From Panagrolaimus kolymaensis (lineage: Eukaryota; Nematoda; Chromadorea; Rhabditida; Panagrolaimidae), in assembly GCA_028622995.1 (NCBI GenBank), contig JAJQJQ010000023.1:1736001-1800000 (forward strand): DNA of 64,000 nucleotides, in the 5' to 3' direction. Below are positions 1 through 11,726 of the stretch, piece after piece; within the stretch, counting starts at the first letter, position 1, and each line of letters starts with the position of its first letter. The position numbers and the translations under genes are program-made. The notes beneath the pieces are model-generated. The model saw only the letters and a list, made by a program, of their open reading frames with translations, ran no database searches and was not told the origin of the DNA.

Positions 1-290
1 ATCTAAGAGTTCTCAACTATTTAGCCCTCTGTTTCATTTTCAGAATTATTTTTCGCAAAAGAAAAAAATTCAATTCATATTTTGTCAGATTGAAAAAAAG
101 AAGCGTTTCCCAAAATCTCTTTTTGCTACTCAAGAATTCATGCGCTCATCCGTTCTCATTTTTGTTATGGCCTTCGCCAGAAGCATCAGATATTCATAAC
201 AATAAGAGAAAGAAAGAAATTCATCTTTTTTTTGTTGCCTGTCTTCTTTTCAAAAAATAAATACATATAAAGGTGTCAGTCACTACTTAC

Positions 291-425
291 TTTATTGACC
301 ATTCCAACAATTTGTCCTTCAAGTAATGAAGTTTTAGTCCATAATGATGCGGTTGATGATGATTCAGCTTCATTTTCGGATGATCGAACTTCAACTGATC
401 GAAGAAAATCTCCATCAATGCTCAT
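291..425 (-). CDS. First coding exon of an unidentified gene, continues beyond left edge
   Basis: A 45-codon exon starts at ATG 425 and ends at a strong GTAAGT donor (donor dinucleotide at 290-289) after ...MVNK, in phase 0. The peptide begins MSIDGDFLRSVEVRSSENEA and is rich in Ser, Glu and Thr. It has no membrane segment or recognisable domain. The rest of the gene must lie left of position 1, because bases 1-290 read as intron. A large gene-poor region lies upstream, as is common for developmentally or neuronally regulated genes. I do not recognise the product. The frame also stays open upstream of this ATG, so the start could differ. Confidence 0.5.
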
Positions 426-3400
426 TTCAAAAAAAAATAAAATAATCGAGAGATAAAAAAAACACTTGAGCAAAGTTGGAAGTCAAATATATGCAATACT
501 TCTTTCTTTGAATTGACAAAGATGAGATGAAGAAGAAGTCGAGGTAAAAGTAACTGAAAATAAAAAAATAAATGCGTAATAGTTTCTCTCTATTTTTTTT
601 CCGGATGCTACACATTAACTTTTCTTTTTACAAAAACTTTGATGATTGACAGTTAAAAAATAAAAATAAACAATACACGAATGAATCTTTTTATTTTTTT
701 GCGTGCAAGCTCGTGGACTTTTGAATTTTGAATATTCTTTTTTTCTAAACAAGACAGGAAAACAGAGGTTTCAAAATGGGGGAAATTAAAAAGCAAAAAT
801 TGGGATATCAAGGCTTGAAAAAAAGATCAGTGAAAATCGTTAATCTATTTTTAACGAAAAAAAAATTAAATAAAAATAATTTTTAATAATTCCGCGAAGA
901 GTTTATTTTTATCGTACAGTATTTCGTTGATCGAAAAATCCTTGAATTCGCAATCTGCTATTATGGGAATATATTTCGATAAAAATAAAGGATTGGATCA
1001 AATCCAGCGATAGAAGATTCAAATTTAATTTCATTATGAAGAAAGAAGGGAAAAAGAACCTTCCATGACTACTGTCAAGAAGAAGAAAAAATATATACAA
1101 AAATAGGATCAAAATCAAGCTTCTCCGTTCCTTCTTTTTTTTTTGTTTTTTGAAAGGGAAATCAGATTATTGAGAAGCTGTCAAATCGGGGGAAGGGAAG
1201 AACACATCCAATATAAGAGATATCTCCAAAAAAACAAGAAGAACATTAGTCCTTATGGAAAAACATGATTTGATATATTTCGCGAAATAAACAAAAAAAG
1301 GTTAAGAAAAAAGAAAGAAGCGACACATGCATCGAACGATAAGGAGGAATACGGTATAGAAAGGAAGAGGAGGGGAAGAAGAAGAGAGGACAAAAAAATA
1401 TATATGCGACTTTTAACGCCACCAAAGCAACCAAACAACGAAACGAAGCGACAAACTGGAAAGTGAGAGCACCTTTTCATTTTCTTATTTCTTGGCTAAA
1501 AAAGAAGCGGCAGCAGCAGCTTCTCTCCTCCTCCATTTTCTTCTCCTCTTTTATTTTGCTTGAGCTCCTCAATTTCTTCGACGACAACGGCGAAGATGAA
1601 GAAGGCAACAACATAAACGACAGCACATCGAAGAGCCTTTTTAGAAGGAAAAAAAGAAGAAGGTGGAGGCAAGAAAAAAATAAAATAGAGACGCCACTAC
1701 CACCTGAAAAATAAAAAGATGGAGAGAGGCAAAAAGCCAACAACCAACGAAGAATGATGATGATGTTGTCGTTGATGGAAGAAGAAAAACGCACCTGAAA
1801 AATAGACGAAAAGAAGAAATAATAATGTTGACAAAGTTATTGATGACGGATGAAAATAAATATTCCTAAAAATAGGGATGGATAAATCAATTAACTTTTG
1901 GCGTTGCCGTCTTTTTATGAATTTGTATCATAGCTCAAATTATTGACGTCAAAGAGGCTAATGATGAAAAATAATACTGTATAACTTTAGTGAAATCAAA
2001 TAACTTTTGATTTGATTCATTTTAATTAGCTATCAAAAAATAATTTAAGCTTAACGAAAAACAGTGATCCATTCATGCCCAAAGAAAAGAAAAATTAAGT
2101 CTCAACATTTGGATTCGTTTTTGTTAAATATTTACTAAAATCCGCAAAGCTCAATGGCTCTTAAATTCAACACAATATATTTAACCCAATATATTTAACT
2201 TTGGGATGTTTTTGATAATTTTGTCCTAATTCGTCATATTTTTTTTCTTACAGAAAAGTTAGGGTCAAACTTCAAATTCAACCACAGTTGTTTTTCTTCT
2301 ATCTTGAATGATGATGATAAGTCGTAAAAGCATCAAATGTTCTTTCTATTTTTTAACTTGAAACCATTACAACAACAAAATATAAAAAAAACTTTTTTAT
2401 CTAAATCTTGGATACAAAAAAAAATTAACAAAAAAACTTTTCAATCAATAAAATTTTTCCTTTTTTCTTACTTACTTTGTCGCAGACAAAATTTATGAAG
2501 CTTTTTCTTTTTAATAAACTTCATTACCTTTTTTAAACAAGTATATTGCTTTTATGGAATTATATCAAAAAACTTACTACAATTTTCTTCTTTTTTTCTT
2601 TCCCACGACTCTCACAAGTATTTTTTCTTTGTTTTGTTAAAGTTCATCTGTAGTCAAATTTTCTATTTTTCTTCCCATTGCTTTTTATTTTTTTTATCCT
2701 TTTATCTTTTTTCATTTGTTTGGCTTTTACAATTAAAGCCAAAATTTAGATACAAATTTTATTGGAAAAATGTTTATGTGAAGAAGTTTCGTTTGATTTC
2801 GTGTTGATGGATTTTTTGGCTCAGCAGCAACTTTCATGTTTTTGAATGATTGCAGATGCATTTTAGAAATTCCAAACATTTGCTCTTTAATTTTCACTTT
2901 TTTATTGAAATGTTGAATGTCAAAAAATTCTGTTATTTTTTTTTCTTGTTATTATTTTTTACATTGTGGAAACAAGCACACCAACTGTATTCCTTGACAA
3001 ACAAATAAAAAAAGGAGTCAGAACTTTTGTTGTTTTTTAACAAAAAAAGTTTAAGAAAACTAAAAAACGCGCGAGGATCCATTTATTTTTAGGAGGAAAA
3101 AGAAAAGAAAAGACCGGAAACGGTACACGATCCTCCTCTTCCAAATATGACAATAATATTTATATATTTTTGTAAATATAACTAACTGACTGCCTCCATT
3201 GAAAGAATGAATTGTGATGGTGTTGTGTTGATGATGATGAACTGAAAGGAAAAAGGAAAAAGGAAAAAGAAAAAGGTAAGTGTCAATGAAAGAGAGGAGA
3301 AGAATTTTAGAAGAAAGTATTAAATAAATAAACTTATTTAAAAAGGTTAAGTGAAAACATTGAAGATGAAGGGAAAAAGCAATAACAAGTCAAAAGTTTT

Positions 3401-6400
3401 TTTTGTTGGGAAAATAGGTATCATGGCGAAAAAAAGTACTGTCACTCTTAGAAATGTGAAAAACTTATTTAAAAAAAACCAAAATAAATTTTTAAAAGTT
3501 ATAAAAATTCGTGATAAAATATTTTTGAAATCCAAATAAGACGTTTTTCCTAGCAACAACGACAGTTGCTCTTTTTCAGTTGATTGCAAAAACTTTTTTT
3601 TTTAAATTTCAAATAAGTCTAAAGCTTCAAATTCTTATGGCAACCAAAGAATTAATTTCCTCGATTAGAAAATCTGTTAATCTTCGCCACCCAATTAATT
3701 AAGCCTTCTTTCAAATACTTCTATCAAAACTGTATTCTCACATACCTTCAAAAAAAACTTTGACCTTAAAAATTAAAACAATAACTTTGTTTTTGTTAAT
3801 CTCTTCAAACAAATCAACAAAAGAAAATTCTAATGTCATTCAATTTGGAGGTTTCATTTTCATTGTTGGCTTTTCCGATTTTCTACGGTTTTCATAGCTC
3901 TGCCTGCTCCTGTTTGCTCATGCTCCGATATATCCTTCGTTCGATCGCGCATCCGATCTGACAGCCGCAGCAGCATTTCTTTGTTGCTTCCTTTCCTTTG
4001 GCTTAATAATCATCTCAATTTATTTATTTATTTTTTATTGTTTTCTTAAACTTGTTTTTGTTAAACCAAAAATAATGATGGACACATAGATTTAATGCCA
4101 TTACAGTAATCCTTCATTCTTCTTGCAGATGCATTCTGGGGGAAGTAGCTTTTTATATTATTTTTTTTACATCGAGTGTTTTTGAGAGTGTGAAAATTCA
4201 ATCAAGCAAAAAAGGAAAGATGAAAGACGCAACAAAAATTCAATTTGTCGCTTTTTTTACTGTTTTCATTTCTCTGTCTCTTTTTCTTTGACTTTTTTAT
4301 TTCTCTTTTTTTGACAACAAAAAATTGAAATGTAACCATATTTTTTATGGAACCAAAAATGGCTCATTCAAGCTTATATCCTTCAACACAGGTGCATTTT
4401 ATCCTTACCCTCTCTTTTTATTTATTGCAACTGGCTCGAGTTGATGGCTTTTTGCCTTTTTTGCGCATTGGATGGATGCTTGCTATTAAGAGATTCCTTG
4501 TCTTCGAAAAGCATATAAGTGAGAAAAGCAGTCGTCTTTTACTACCACTGCCGCCTCCAACAATATTTAGGAAAAAGGCTGGTGGCAACCATTTTTATGA
4601 GTAACCATTTTTCCTCTGCTTTTTTGGATATCTTATTTTTTTATAATGAGAATTTACAATGGGATTATTTAGCGTTAGGTTATTTATTTAATAATAAAAA
4701 CAAAATAAATAATTTTGTGCTTGCTTCAAACATAAAAAAGAGCAGCACAAAATTAAATGCAAACAGGTGAAAAAGAAAAAACATAAAAGTTCAGCATAAT
4801 TTTTTTTTGGAGAAACAAAACAACTTTATTTTTTCCAAGTGATAAAAACCATTCTCAAAAAATAAATTCTTTTGTCACATTATTGGTTATCAAAATTTAA
4901 GTATTCCGCATTTTTTTCCATTGTTTTAAAGCTTATTTTGGAAAAATTTTAATTGAAGGATTAAGTTTTTTCATTGAAAATATTTTAGGTAAAAAACTTT
5001 GGTTCGATTAAGCTATTTTTAATATTTTTGTATCGGCTATATTTCTATTGCGATAGAGATAAATTTATTTTTTAATTGTTGGTAGTTTTACTGTAGTTTT
5101 CGTTTCAACACGAAACGTAAAGTTTTGATGCTTTTTTGATGAGGTCAAATTTGCTTTGCTTATATAAATAACCACAAATTTTGATATCATCAATGCTAAA
5201 AAAAGCTGATAGAATGAATATAGCAAACCGGTGGTAAACATTTTTTTTTGCGTTTGCAAAGTTCAAGAAAACAAACATCGCGAAATTTATATGCCATCAA
5301 TCAGCTGTACTTTTTTTGTTGTTGTCAAATTCTTCATTTACACGTGAAATTTTGTGTTTGCAATGCAAAACTAAACTTTTTTTCTAGCGGAAAAGTTCTG
5401 CAACAAAAACTTATCTTTTTTTTTTGATGACTCGATTCAGGATCTTTCAAGACAAATGATCAAATGATCTTTTTAATTTTAACACAATTAAAAGAAGAAG
5501 AACCTAAAACAATTGAATCGACGGCAATGTCAAAGAAGGAAAACGAAATGGAAAAGAAATAATCACAAAATAAACAAATAAACAAAAAAAAATAGAAAAG
5601 TTGGCCAAAATTGAAACCAAACTCCCAACATATGTATTTTGTAGGCTATGTGCTCATGTTATAATTTCAAGGCCATCAAACAAAAATGCAAAAAAAGAAA
5701 AAACTCAATTAAATCATGACGAAAAAATAAAAATTAAATGAGTTTATTAAAAGCGCTGAAATAAATCTTATTTTAAATTTTAAAATTGTGAGGACTAAAT
5801 TCAGTAGGTTGCTCCTTATTATTAATTTTATTGATTTTTGTATATATTTTTTTATAAGCACCTTTTGAAAGGAAAAAATAATAGAAGAAGTCAAACAACT
5901 CTTGTCAATTTTTTAAAATTCTATCATTGTGTTGAAATTAATCAGTTAACGAAAAATTTTACGGGTATGCGTCTTTATTGTTTACCAACAAGAATAAATT
6001 TCTTGGATGTTTTAATTAACTCTTTTTTCATTTCGCAAAACAATAAATAAAAAATAGTACAAAATTCCAATCTTCAACAATTGCAGAATTGCGTGACTTA
6101 GAGTTTTTCATTGCTTTTCTTTCTCACTCTTTTCCAACTCTATTTTTAATATGTATCTTCGAACACCAGCACCTTTTAAATCTTTTTTTTCATATAAAAA
6201 ATCGTAAAAATCTTCCAATATTGCTTCTCCATTTTTTTTATAGCTGTTGCGGCTTCCGGGAGAAACACCATAAAATGTGTTATTTATTTTATTATTTTCT
6301 TACGATACATGGCTTTGAAAAAGCTTTTAAAAGAAGACATGGAAAAGCAACAATCAAAGCAATGATGCGCAATCGTCCGTGTTACAAAGAAAATATTATA

Positions 6401-7236
6401 TTATGTTATATAACAAAGTGAATGACTTTAAGGAACGAGGAAAAAATATAATATTCAATCTTTAATGTTGTTGCTAAAATAGGGAATCAAAGAATTTGAT
6501 GTGTGCGGGTGTTTCATCATCTTCAATCGAAATTTTGGCGCCGCCGCAGTTATCAAAAATTTGTCTCGTTTTTAGTTTTTTTTGTACAGTGTCTGCAAAA
6601 AAAAGAAAAGAAAAGAAAAGACTTTGTTGAATCAGTTCAGTATGAATGAAAGTCATGGACACAAAAAGAAAGTTGATTAAAAAATATGTGTACAATAACA
6701 TCAAAGGTGATTTTCCGACTAAAATAGGAACGAACGTTTGATGTTGCAACAACATTTTCGCGCAAAAGCAATGCAAAAGTTAAAAAAAACTCTTGGTTGA
6801 GTAACAATAACATTGCAAAGGTTATGGAAAGGTATGATTTTGCATGAAAGGGGTTTTACGTTTTTTGATACAGAGAATGTGGGCAAAACCAAAAGCTGCA
6901 AGTATTTTTGTTGATCTTTATTCTGATACATTTACACACGGATAAGGAAGTAATGAGAAAGCCATGGTTTAAATTCGTTTTCAAGTTTCTTATAAAAAAA
7001 TTTGCTTTGAAAAAAACTTTCTGGAATTTTTTTTTTGGAAATTTTAGGCCATAAAACATGTTTTACCGTACAATCTTTATTTTAACAAAAACCTTTCTAA
7101 GTTTTTTGATTCCAGTTTAAGGTCAGAAAAATGCACCTTTTGTTGTCTTTACAAGACTCCAAAACTAAAGTAAAATCTTAATAAATTTTAGATTGTAAAA
7201 TAATAAGTTTATTGTTTGAAAATAATTCAACAAATT
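426..7236. other. Gene-poor region, about 6.8 kb
   Basis: I find no convincing coding exon here on either strand. Open frames are short, mostly start at non-ATG codons and encode Phe/Lys/Ile-rich strings typical of A/T-rich DNA. The stretch holds many poly-A and poly-T runs and purine-rich tracts at about 1,150-1,850. A locally GC-richer island lies at about 3,880-4,000. It lies upstream of the leftward exon at 291-425 and may hold its regulatory DNA or far 5' exons. Confidence 0.5.
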
Positions 7237-8007
7237 TTACACACAATATTTAATTTGTGAACAAACAATATCTTCATGAATTTTTTCTTGCAATGAATTA
7301 TATAATTCTTTTGTATGATTATTATAAAGCTCATAACAAAAAAACCAATATGGAACTTTATTTTCATCCATTTCGTGACATTCACCAAGGAAAAATTTTT
7401 CAAATGTTTGAGCTGTTGCCAAAAATCTTCTTGGAATATTTAATTTTGCATCACCATATATTTGTTTGCATTGTAAACAGCGATTGCCTTTAAAATTTAT
7501 CTAAAAATAAAGTTTTTTTTGAGAGTTATTTGATCAGAAAAATAGAGCTTCAAAATGAAGGTTTGATAGACAAATGACAGGTTGTAAAAATACTGTAAGA
7601 AAGAGTTGAGGACAAAGTATATTGGTAGCTCGCCAAAACAATTTTTTATTTGAAGAAAATTGGGCTTTTATAGTTTATTTTTAGCTGAAAAAAATATATG
7701 AAAAAATCAACTCTCAACACAAAAAAATGATACAGTAAAATGTTTCTTTTCATAGAAAATCCTGAGTTCGAGATTCTTCATTATTTTTTCTTTGTAGATA
7801 ATCTTTACGCAAAACTTTATTTTGTTTGGAAGAATACTTAATTTAAAAAAAAATCTGCGAAATTCAAACTTGATTTTTTAAAGCTCATTATTAAATAATT
7901 TGGTTTAAAACCATTTTTTTTAATAAACTTACTATTTTAGATGCGCATAATCCTAATAATAAAATTATTACAAGACGATAAAGGGAAGAAGAATATTTAG
8001 GCGACAT
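7237..8007 (-). CDS. Small secreted cysteine-rich protein (112 aa), two exons
   Basis: Exon 1 is 8007-7933 (25 codons) and exon 2 is 7500-7237. A GTAAGT donor and a TTTTTAG acceptor join in phase 0, and the frame ends at TAA. The first 25 residues form a clear signal peptide: polar MSPKYSSSLYR, then a hydrophobic core VIILLLGLCA. The mature part opens with C-x2-C (RCLQCKQIYGD) and has four more Cys, so six in all. That start resembles the first strand of Ly6/uPAR three-finger domains, but the usual C-terminal CN pair is absent, so the fold is only a guess. Role unknown; likely exported. The intron is long (432 bp). Confidence 0.6.
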
Positions 8008-10690
8008 AATAAATTAAATTTCAACCTTCAAAATATGGCAAACACAAAAAGGAAATACATTTTCGAAGGAGGGTTTTTATTTTATTATCAGCAGGCGATG
8101 ATGAATCGAACATTTTAAAGGTGGCGCTCCTCCCATATTGAAAAAGTTTTCAAATAGAAAAAAACTTAATCAAAGGCGACAGTTGGACGTGATGAATGAT
8201 AGCAGTCAGCCAACTATACTACGTCGGTTTTTTTGATTGTTACAGGAAGTGATGTAAAAGAATTAAAACAGTATCTGCGATTGCAGAAGTTTTTTTTATT
8301 TTATTAGAAATTTTATAAATTATAAGGGCGGTGGCAGCGACACTCAAGAGCTGGATAGTAAATTTTTGGTCAACTTATTGTATATCAATGAAATGGAATT
8401 TTACAGTTTAAAGATGAATGAATTATTTGATTGATGCTTTTGAAAATTAAATGAAAAAGACAGATAATTTATTTTATTGCGATTGGTCGTTTTGGCAGAT
8501 GGCCTAAATTGCTTTGATCCTTTGATTGGCTGTTTTAAAAGTTAGCTAAAAAAATTAAAACTCAAAAAAATTTGAATTGCATCTGAAAATTAAGCCATTG
8601 TGTGTGTTTCCCTTTGGTATTACTCCATAGCCAGTCAATATGTGGATAAAATTCTGTCGAAAGAATCGTTAAATTTATCAACAACAAAAAAGCAAGTCTT
8701 CGTGTTTTTAGAAAATTCTCCTTTTATTACTATTATTATTAAAATATAATAAAGATCGGGCGAATTAATTATTATTGTATTATCCAGCAATACAACTTAT
8801 TAGGACATTGTTAACTTTAACCCAATTTTTGATAAATAAACAATGCATCACAGATTCTTGCTTCAAGTTTATAGCCTACAAAATACATGCTTTTCAAATA
8901 CAAAAAAACATAAATAACTGCGCAATACGGTAGTGTTCATTCATTTGACATTGAACGTTTGTTTTTAAAACTTTGATTTGAGAGCATGTATTTTAAAAAA
9001 TGTGTCAATCAAGTTTATACTTGATCAAATAATCTTTTAGACACAAAGAATGGTAAGCTTCTTTTCAAATTTCTATGCTCTTAATTTTTATGTTGTCTAG
9101 CAAAAAAATAAATAAAGACAACGCCTTTAAAACTTGTGTCATTTTTATTACAAATATTTATGTGATCGTATTAAATTCAACGAAGACAGCAAAATAAAAA
9201 AGATAATGGTGCCATATTAAAAACTTTTTCTTTGTTTAATACATAGCTATCTAAATTTTTTTTTAATTCTATCAATGTCACTCATTAGACAATGTTGTTG
9301 ATAAGACCACACCGTTGTTCTTCAAGGTTAAATTGTTAAAGACAAAAAAATAATCCTATTTCTATAAGAATTCAGAGATAGAAAAAAAAACAAATGGCCG
9401 ATGTTTAACGTTCTATGTTTGTTAAAATTCCAAAATAACTTTTGTTTTTTCATGTTTCGTCAATAAAAGTGCATGAAGCACATAAAAATCCCAAAAACAT
9501 TTTAACCATGCATTTCAACACAAAAAAAATATAAAAATATCCGGTAAGCATACACACATAAAACACAGTGCAAAAAAAGGTTGAAAAAACGAAAATGACA
9601 AAAGATTAAAAACACGGAACTGTGTTAGAATTTATGATATAGAAAAAATGTAAGAAGAATAATGGTCACATGGCTGAGGCTGACTAGACGACGACAACGA
9701 CGATGATGATCTGAAAAAGATGTAAACAACTTCTATTTTTTTTATCACTAAGGAAAATGCGTCATCAATCAAATCGAACAAAAGAACAATGCATCCATCT
9801 TCCGGTTTTTTTATTTTGCAAAGACAAAAGTTTCGAAAGAATATTTAAAATATTTAGCAAAATTAAATTTAATTTTTCCAAAATTGAAGTACGCCTTGTC
9901 TTCATTATATAGCTAAACATCAGAAGAACGAGTATTAAAGGATACAAAAAAATCTTCAAAGTCGAAGTAAAAAAATATGTATGCATGACATAAAAGTGCA
10001 AAAGACAAAAACAATAAATTTGCTTCATCAGCAACTCAAATGATGGAACGATCATCAAAAAATGGCTTACTTCATCATTAACATTCGACCACCCGGAAAT
10101 AATGGAAAGCCAAGAAATATTGTTTTGGTGAAATTAAAATACGTGACATTTTTGCAGATAAGGATAAAGTACAAGAATGGAAAAAGAAGCATGGCTATGA
10201 AAAGAAAAAATCCTAAATAATCATTGCAAAAAACTTGAAAGCCCGATAAAAAAGAAAGATATTTAGAAAATATGCAGCAGTTATCATGTTTCACAAATAA
10301 ATCGATAAAATATGGTATTATAAATAACTGGCATCCTCGGATTGACATAACATATTTCCCCTTTATTCGTTGCCTTAGAGAAAACTGTAACCAAAATGTA
10401 ATTTTTGGGTTTACTCTAAAACTTGTTTTTATAACATTTTATGATCGAAATGTCAACGTTAAAAGAATAAAAGAAGAGCTCTAAAAGATTATTTTACACA
10501 TTGTAGTGTTATTTAAGATTGACATATTTTGGCATTGGCAATTTTTGTTTTTGATTTTTACTAAAATATTGTTGCTCTGTGGTTAAAAAAGGCATCATTC
10601 ATGCCAAAATCTCCACCGAAAAGACAAAGTTTTAATTTACGTAATATTTATTCAATTTTACCTAAATAAGTTAGTTCTATCAAATTTTCC
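8008..10690. other. Intergenic region, about 2.7 kb, with one doubtful membrane-protein relic
   Basis: Mostly A/T-rich with no supported gene. Between 9,765 and 10,348 on the minus strand, two adjacent frames encode hydrophobic stretches. One reads SFLSGFQVFCNDYLGFFLF and another LYPLILVLLMFSYIMKTRR. They look like pieces of a 7TM receptor. I could not join them by canonical splice sites without losing membrane segments, so I do not call a gene. Confidence 0.4.
9765..10348 (-). pseudogene. Possible 7TM-receptor relic
   Basis: Two overlapping-style minus-strand frames (10348-10067 and 10058-9765) are hydrophobic with interspersed basic loops such as YIMKTRRTSILEKL, as in nematode chemoreceptors. 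A donor GTAAGC follows ...MLMMK at the end of the first frame (phase 2). The obvious acceptors in the second frame are in phase 0, so a clean joint is missing. It could be a decayed receptor gene, an unresolved multi-exon gene, or chance in T-rich DNA. Confidence 0.2.
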
Positions 10691-11524
10691 ATGGCAACTG
10701 AATATCCTGTTACAAAATTTCTACCCGCTTCACGAGACCAATATTTTTCACTTCCATTCAATTTAATTTTTTACCTTCGTGATTGTCCACCATTATCTTC
10801 ACCCGAAGCTTTTGAAAAACTCCAAAAAACATGTAAATATTTCTTTTCTAAAAAGAAAATCGTTATCTTGGATCATCCCATTGTTTTTGGCACTAAAAGA
10901 TGCTATGGTTCTGGAGTCAAATCATTAAAAAATTACTTCCATCCTCTCAAATTGCCTCTAACCTTCCAATATTGGCTCACAACAAGGCTGGATATTTATT
11001 CGAACTCATTTTTAAATGATTTAAATTTAATTTATCGCTGTAACTTACAATTCCTGAAAATTCTATATAAGACTTTGACATTCAATGAAATTTGCTTTTT
11101 ATTAAATGGAGGGAAAATTGAAGATCTCGAATTAAGCGGGTGTAATATAACTTATGACGATAATACAGCTGTTACCGCTGATACCATATTAGCACAATGC
11201 CCCAACATTCAATGGTTCGGTTACGAAAATGCTAGCGAAATAATTTCTTCCGAAACTTTTGAAAAATTAAACCAACTTAAATTTATTAACAAAATTAAAA
11301 AGTTTTATTTTACCATTTCTCAAATTGATGGGGAAATTGATCCAGCTATTTTCTGTAACTTTTTAATGAACAAAATAGCCGAAAGTAAATGGCCATGGAA
11401 AATACATATTTCGTTTAGGCCTTCTTGTATCACGATTGAACAATTCAACGATTTTAAATTTGCTGTTGAAAAGATTTTACAAACTAAACCTTTCGATTGT
11501 GAAATGTTTCTATTAAATCAATGA
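10691..11524 (+). CDS. F-box-like / LRR-type nematode expansion protein (277 aa), single exon
   Basis: An intronless frame runs from ATG 10691. The N-terminus has an F-box-like helix pair: FSLPFNLIFYLRD (about residues 20-32), then AFEKLQKTCKYFF (39-51). This pattern is common in very large, fast-evolving nematode F-box-type families. The rest alternates short strands and helices with an LRR flavour, for example IEDLELSGCNI around residues 142-152. It shares this layout with the gene at 38,349-39,746: N-terminal helix pair with CKYFF, then CPNIQWF/FPNVEKF, then a SETFEKL/PETAKNL segment. It lacks the C-terminal membrane anchor of that relative. Likely an SCF-type adaptor; partner and substrate unknown. 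Confidence 0.65.
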   Translation: MATEYPVTKFLPASRDQYFSLPFNLIFYLRDCPPLSSPEAFEKLQKTCKYFFSKKKIVILDHPIVFGTKRCYGSGVKSLKNYFHPLKLPLTFQYWLTTRLDIYSNSFLNDLNLIYRCNLQFLKILYKTLTFNEICFLLNGGKIEDLELSGCNITYDDNTAVTADTILAQCPNIQWFGYENASEIISSETFEKLNQLKFINKIKKFYFTISQIDGEIDPAIFCNFLMNKIAESKWPWKIHISFRPSCITIEQFNDFKFAVEKILQTKPFDCEMFLLNQ

Positions 11525-11726
11525 CTTTTTTGTTTAATTTTTAATATTTTTTTGAATTATGCTTTCAATGTGTTTTTTTTTATTTTTTCGACCTTTGAAA
11601 AGGTGGGAAAATGAATTTTCAAGAAATGTTGTAAATTTATAAAATAAATTTTTTTATAATGAGTAAATTTTTTAGGTAGGAAATGCAAAGATTTTAAAGA
11701 TATTTATACAAAAGTAAAGAAATGTT

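Noticed and set aside
1463..1794. Overlapping frames on both strands (83 and 105 codons)
   Set aside because: Purine/pyrimidine-biased low-complexity DNA gives open frames on both strands; no family resemblance or splice structure.
6474..6600. Possible terminal exon on minus strand after TTTTTTTGCAG, with RQIFDNCGGAKISIEDDETP
   Set aside because: A good acceptor and normal-looking peptide, but no convincing upstream exon; the only joint found needs a 31-bp intron and a 12-codon start.
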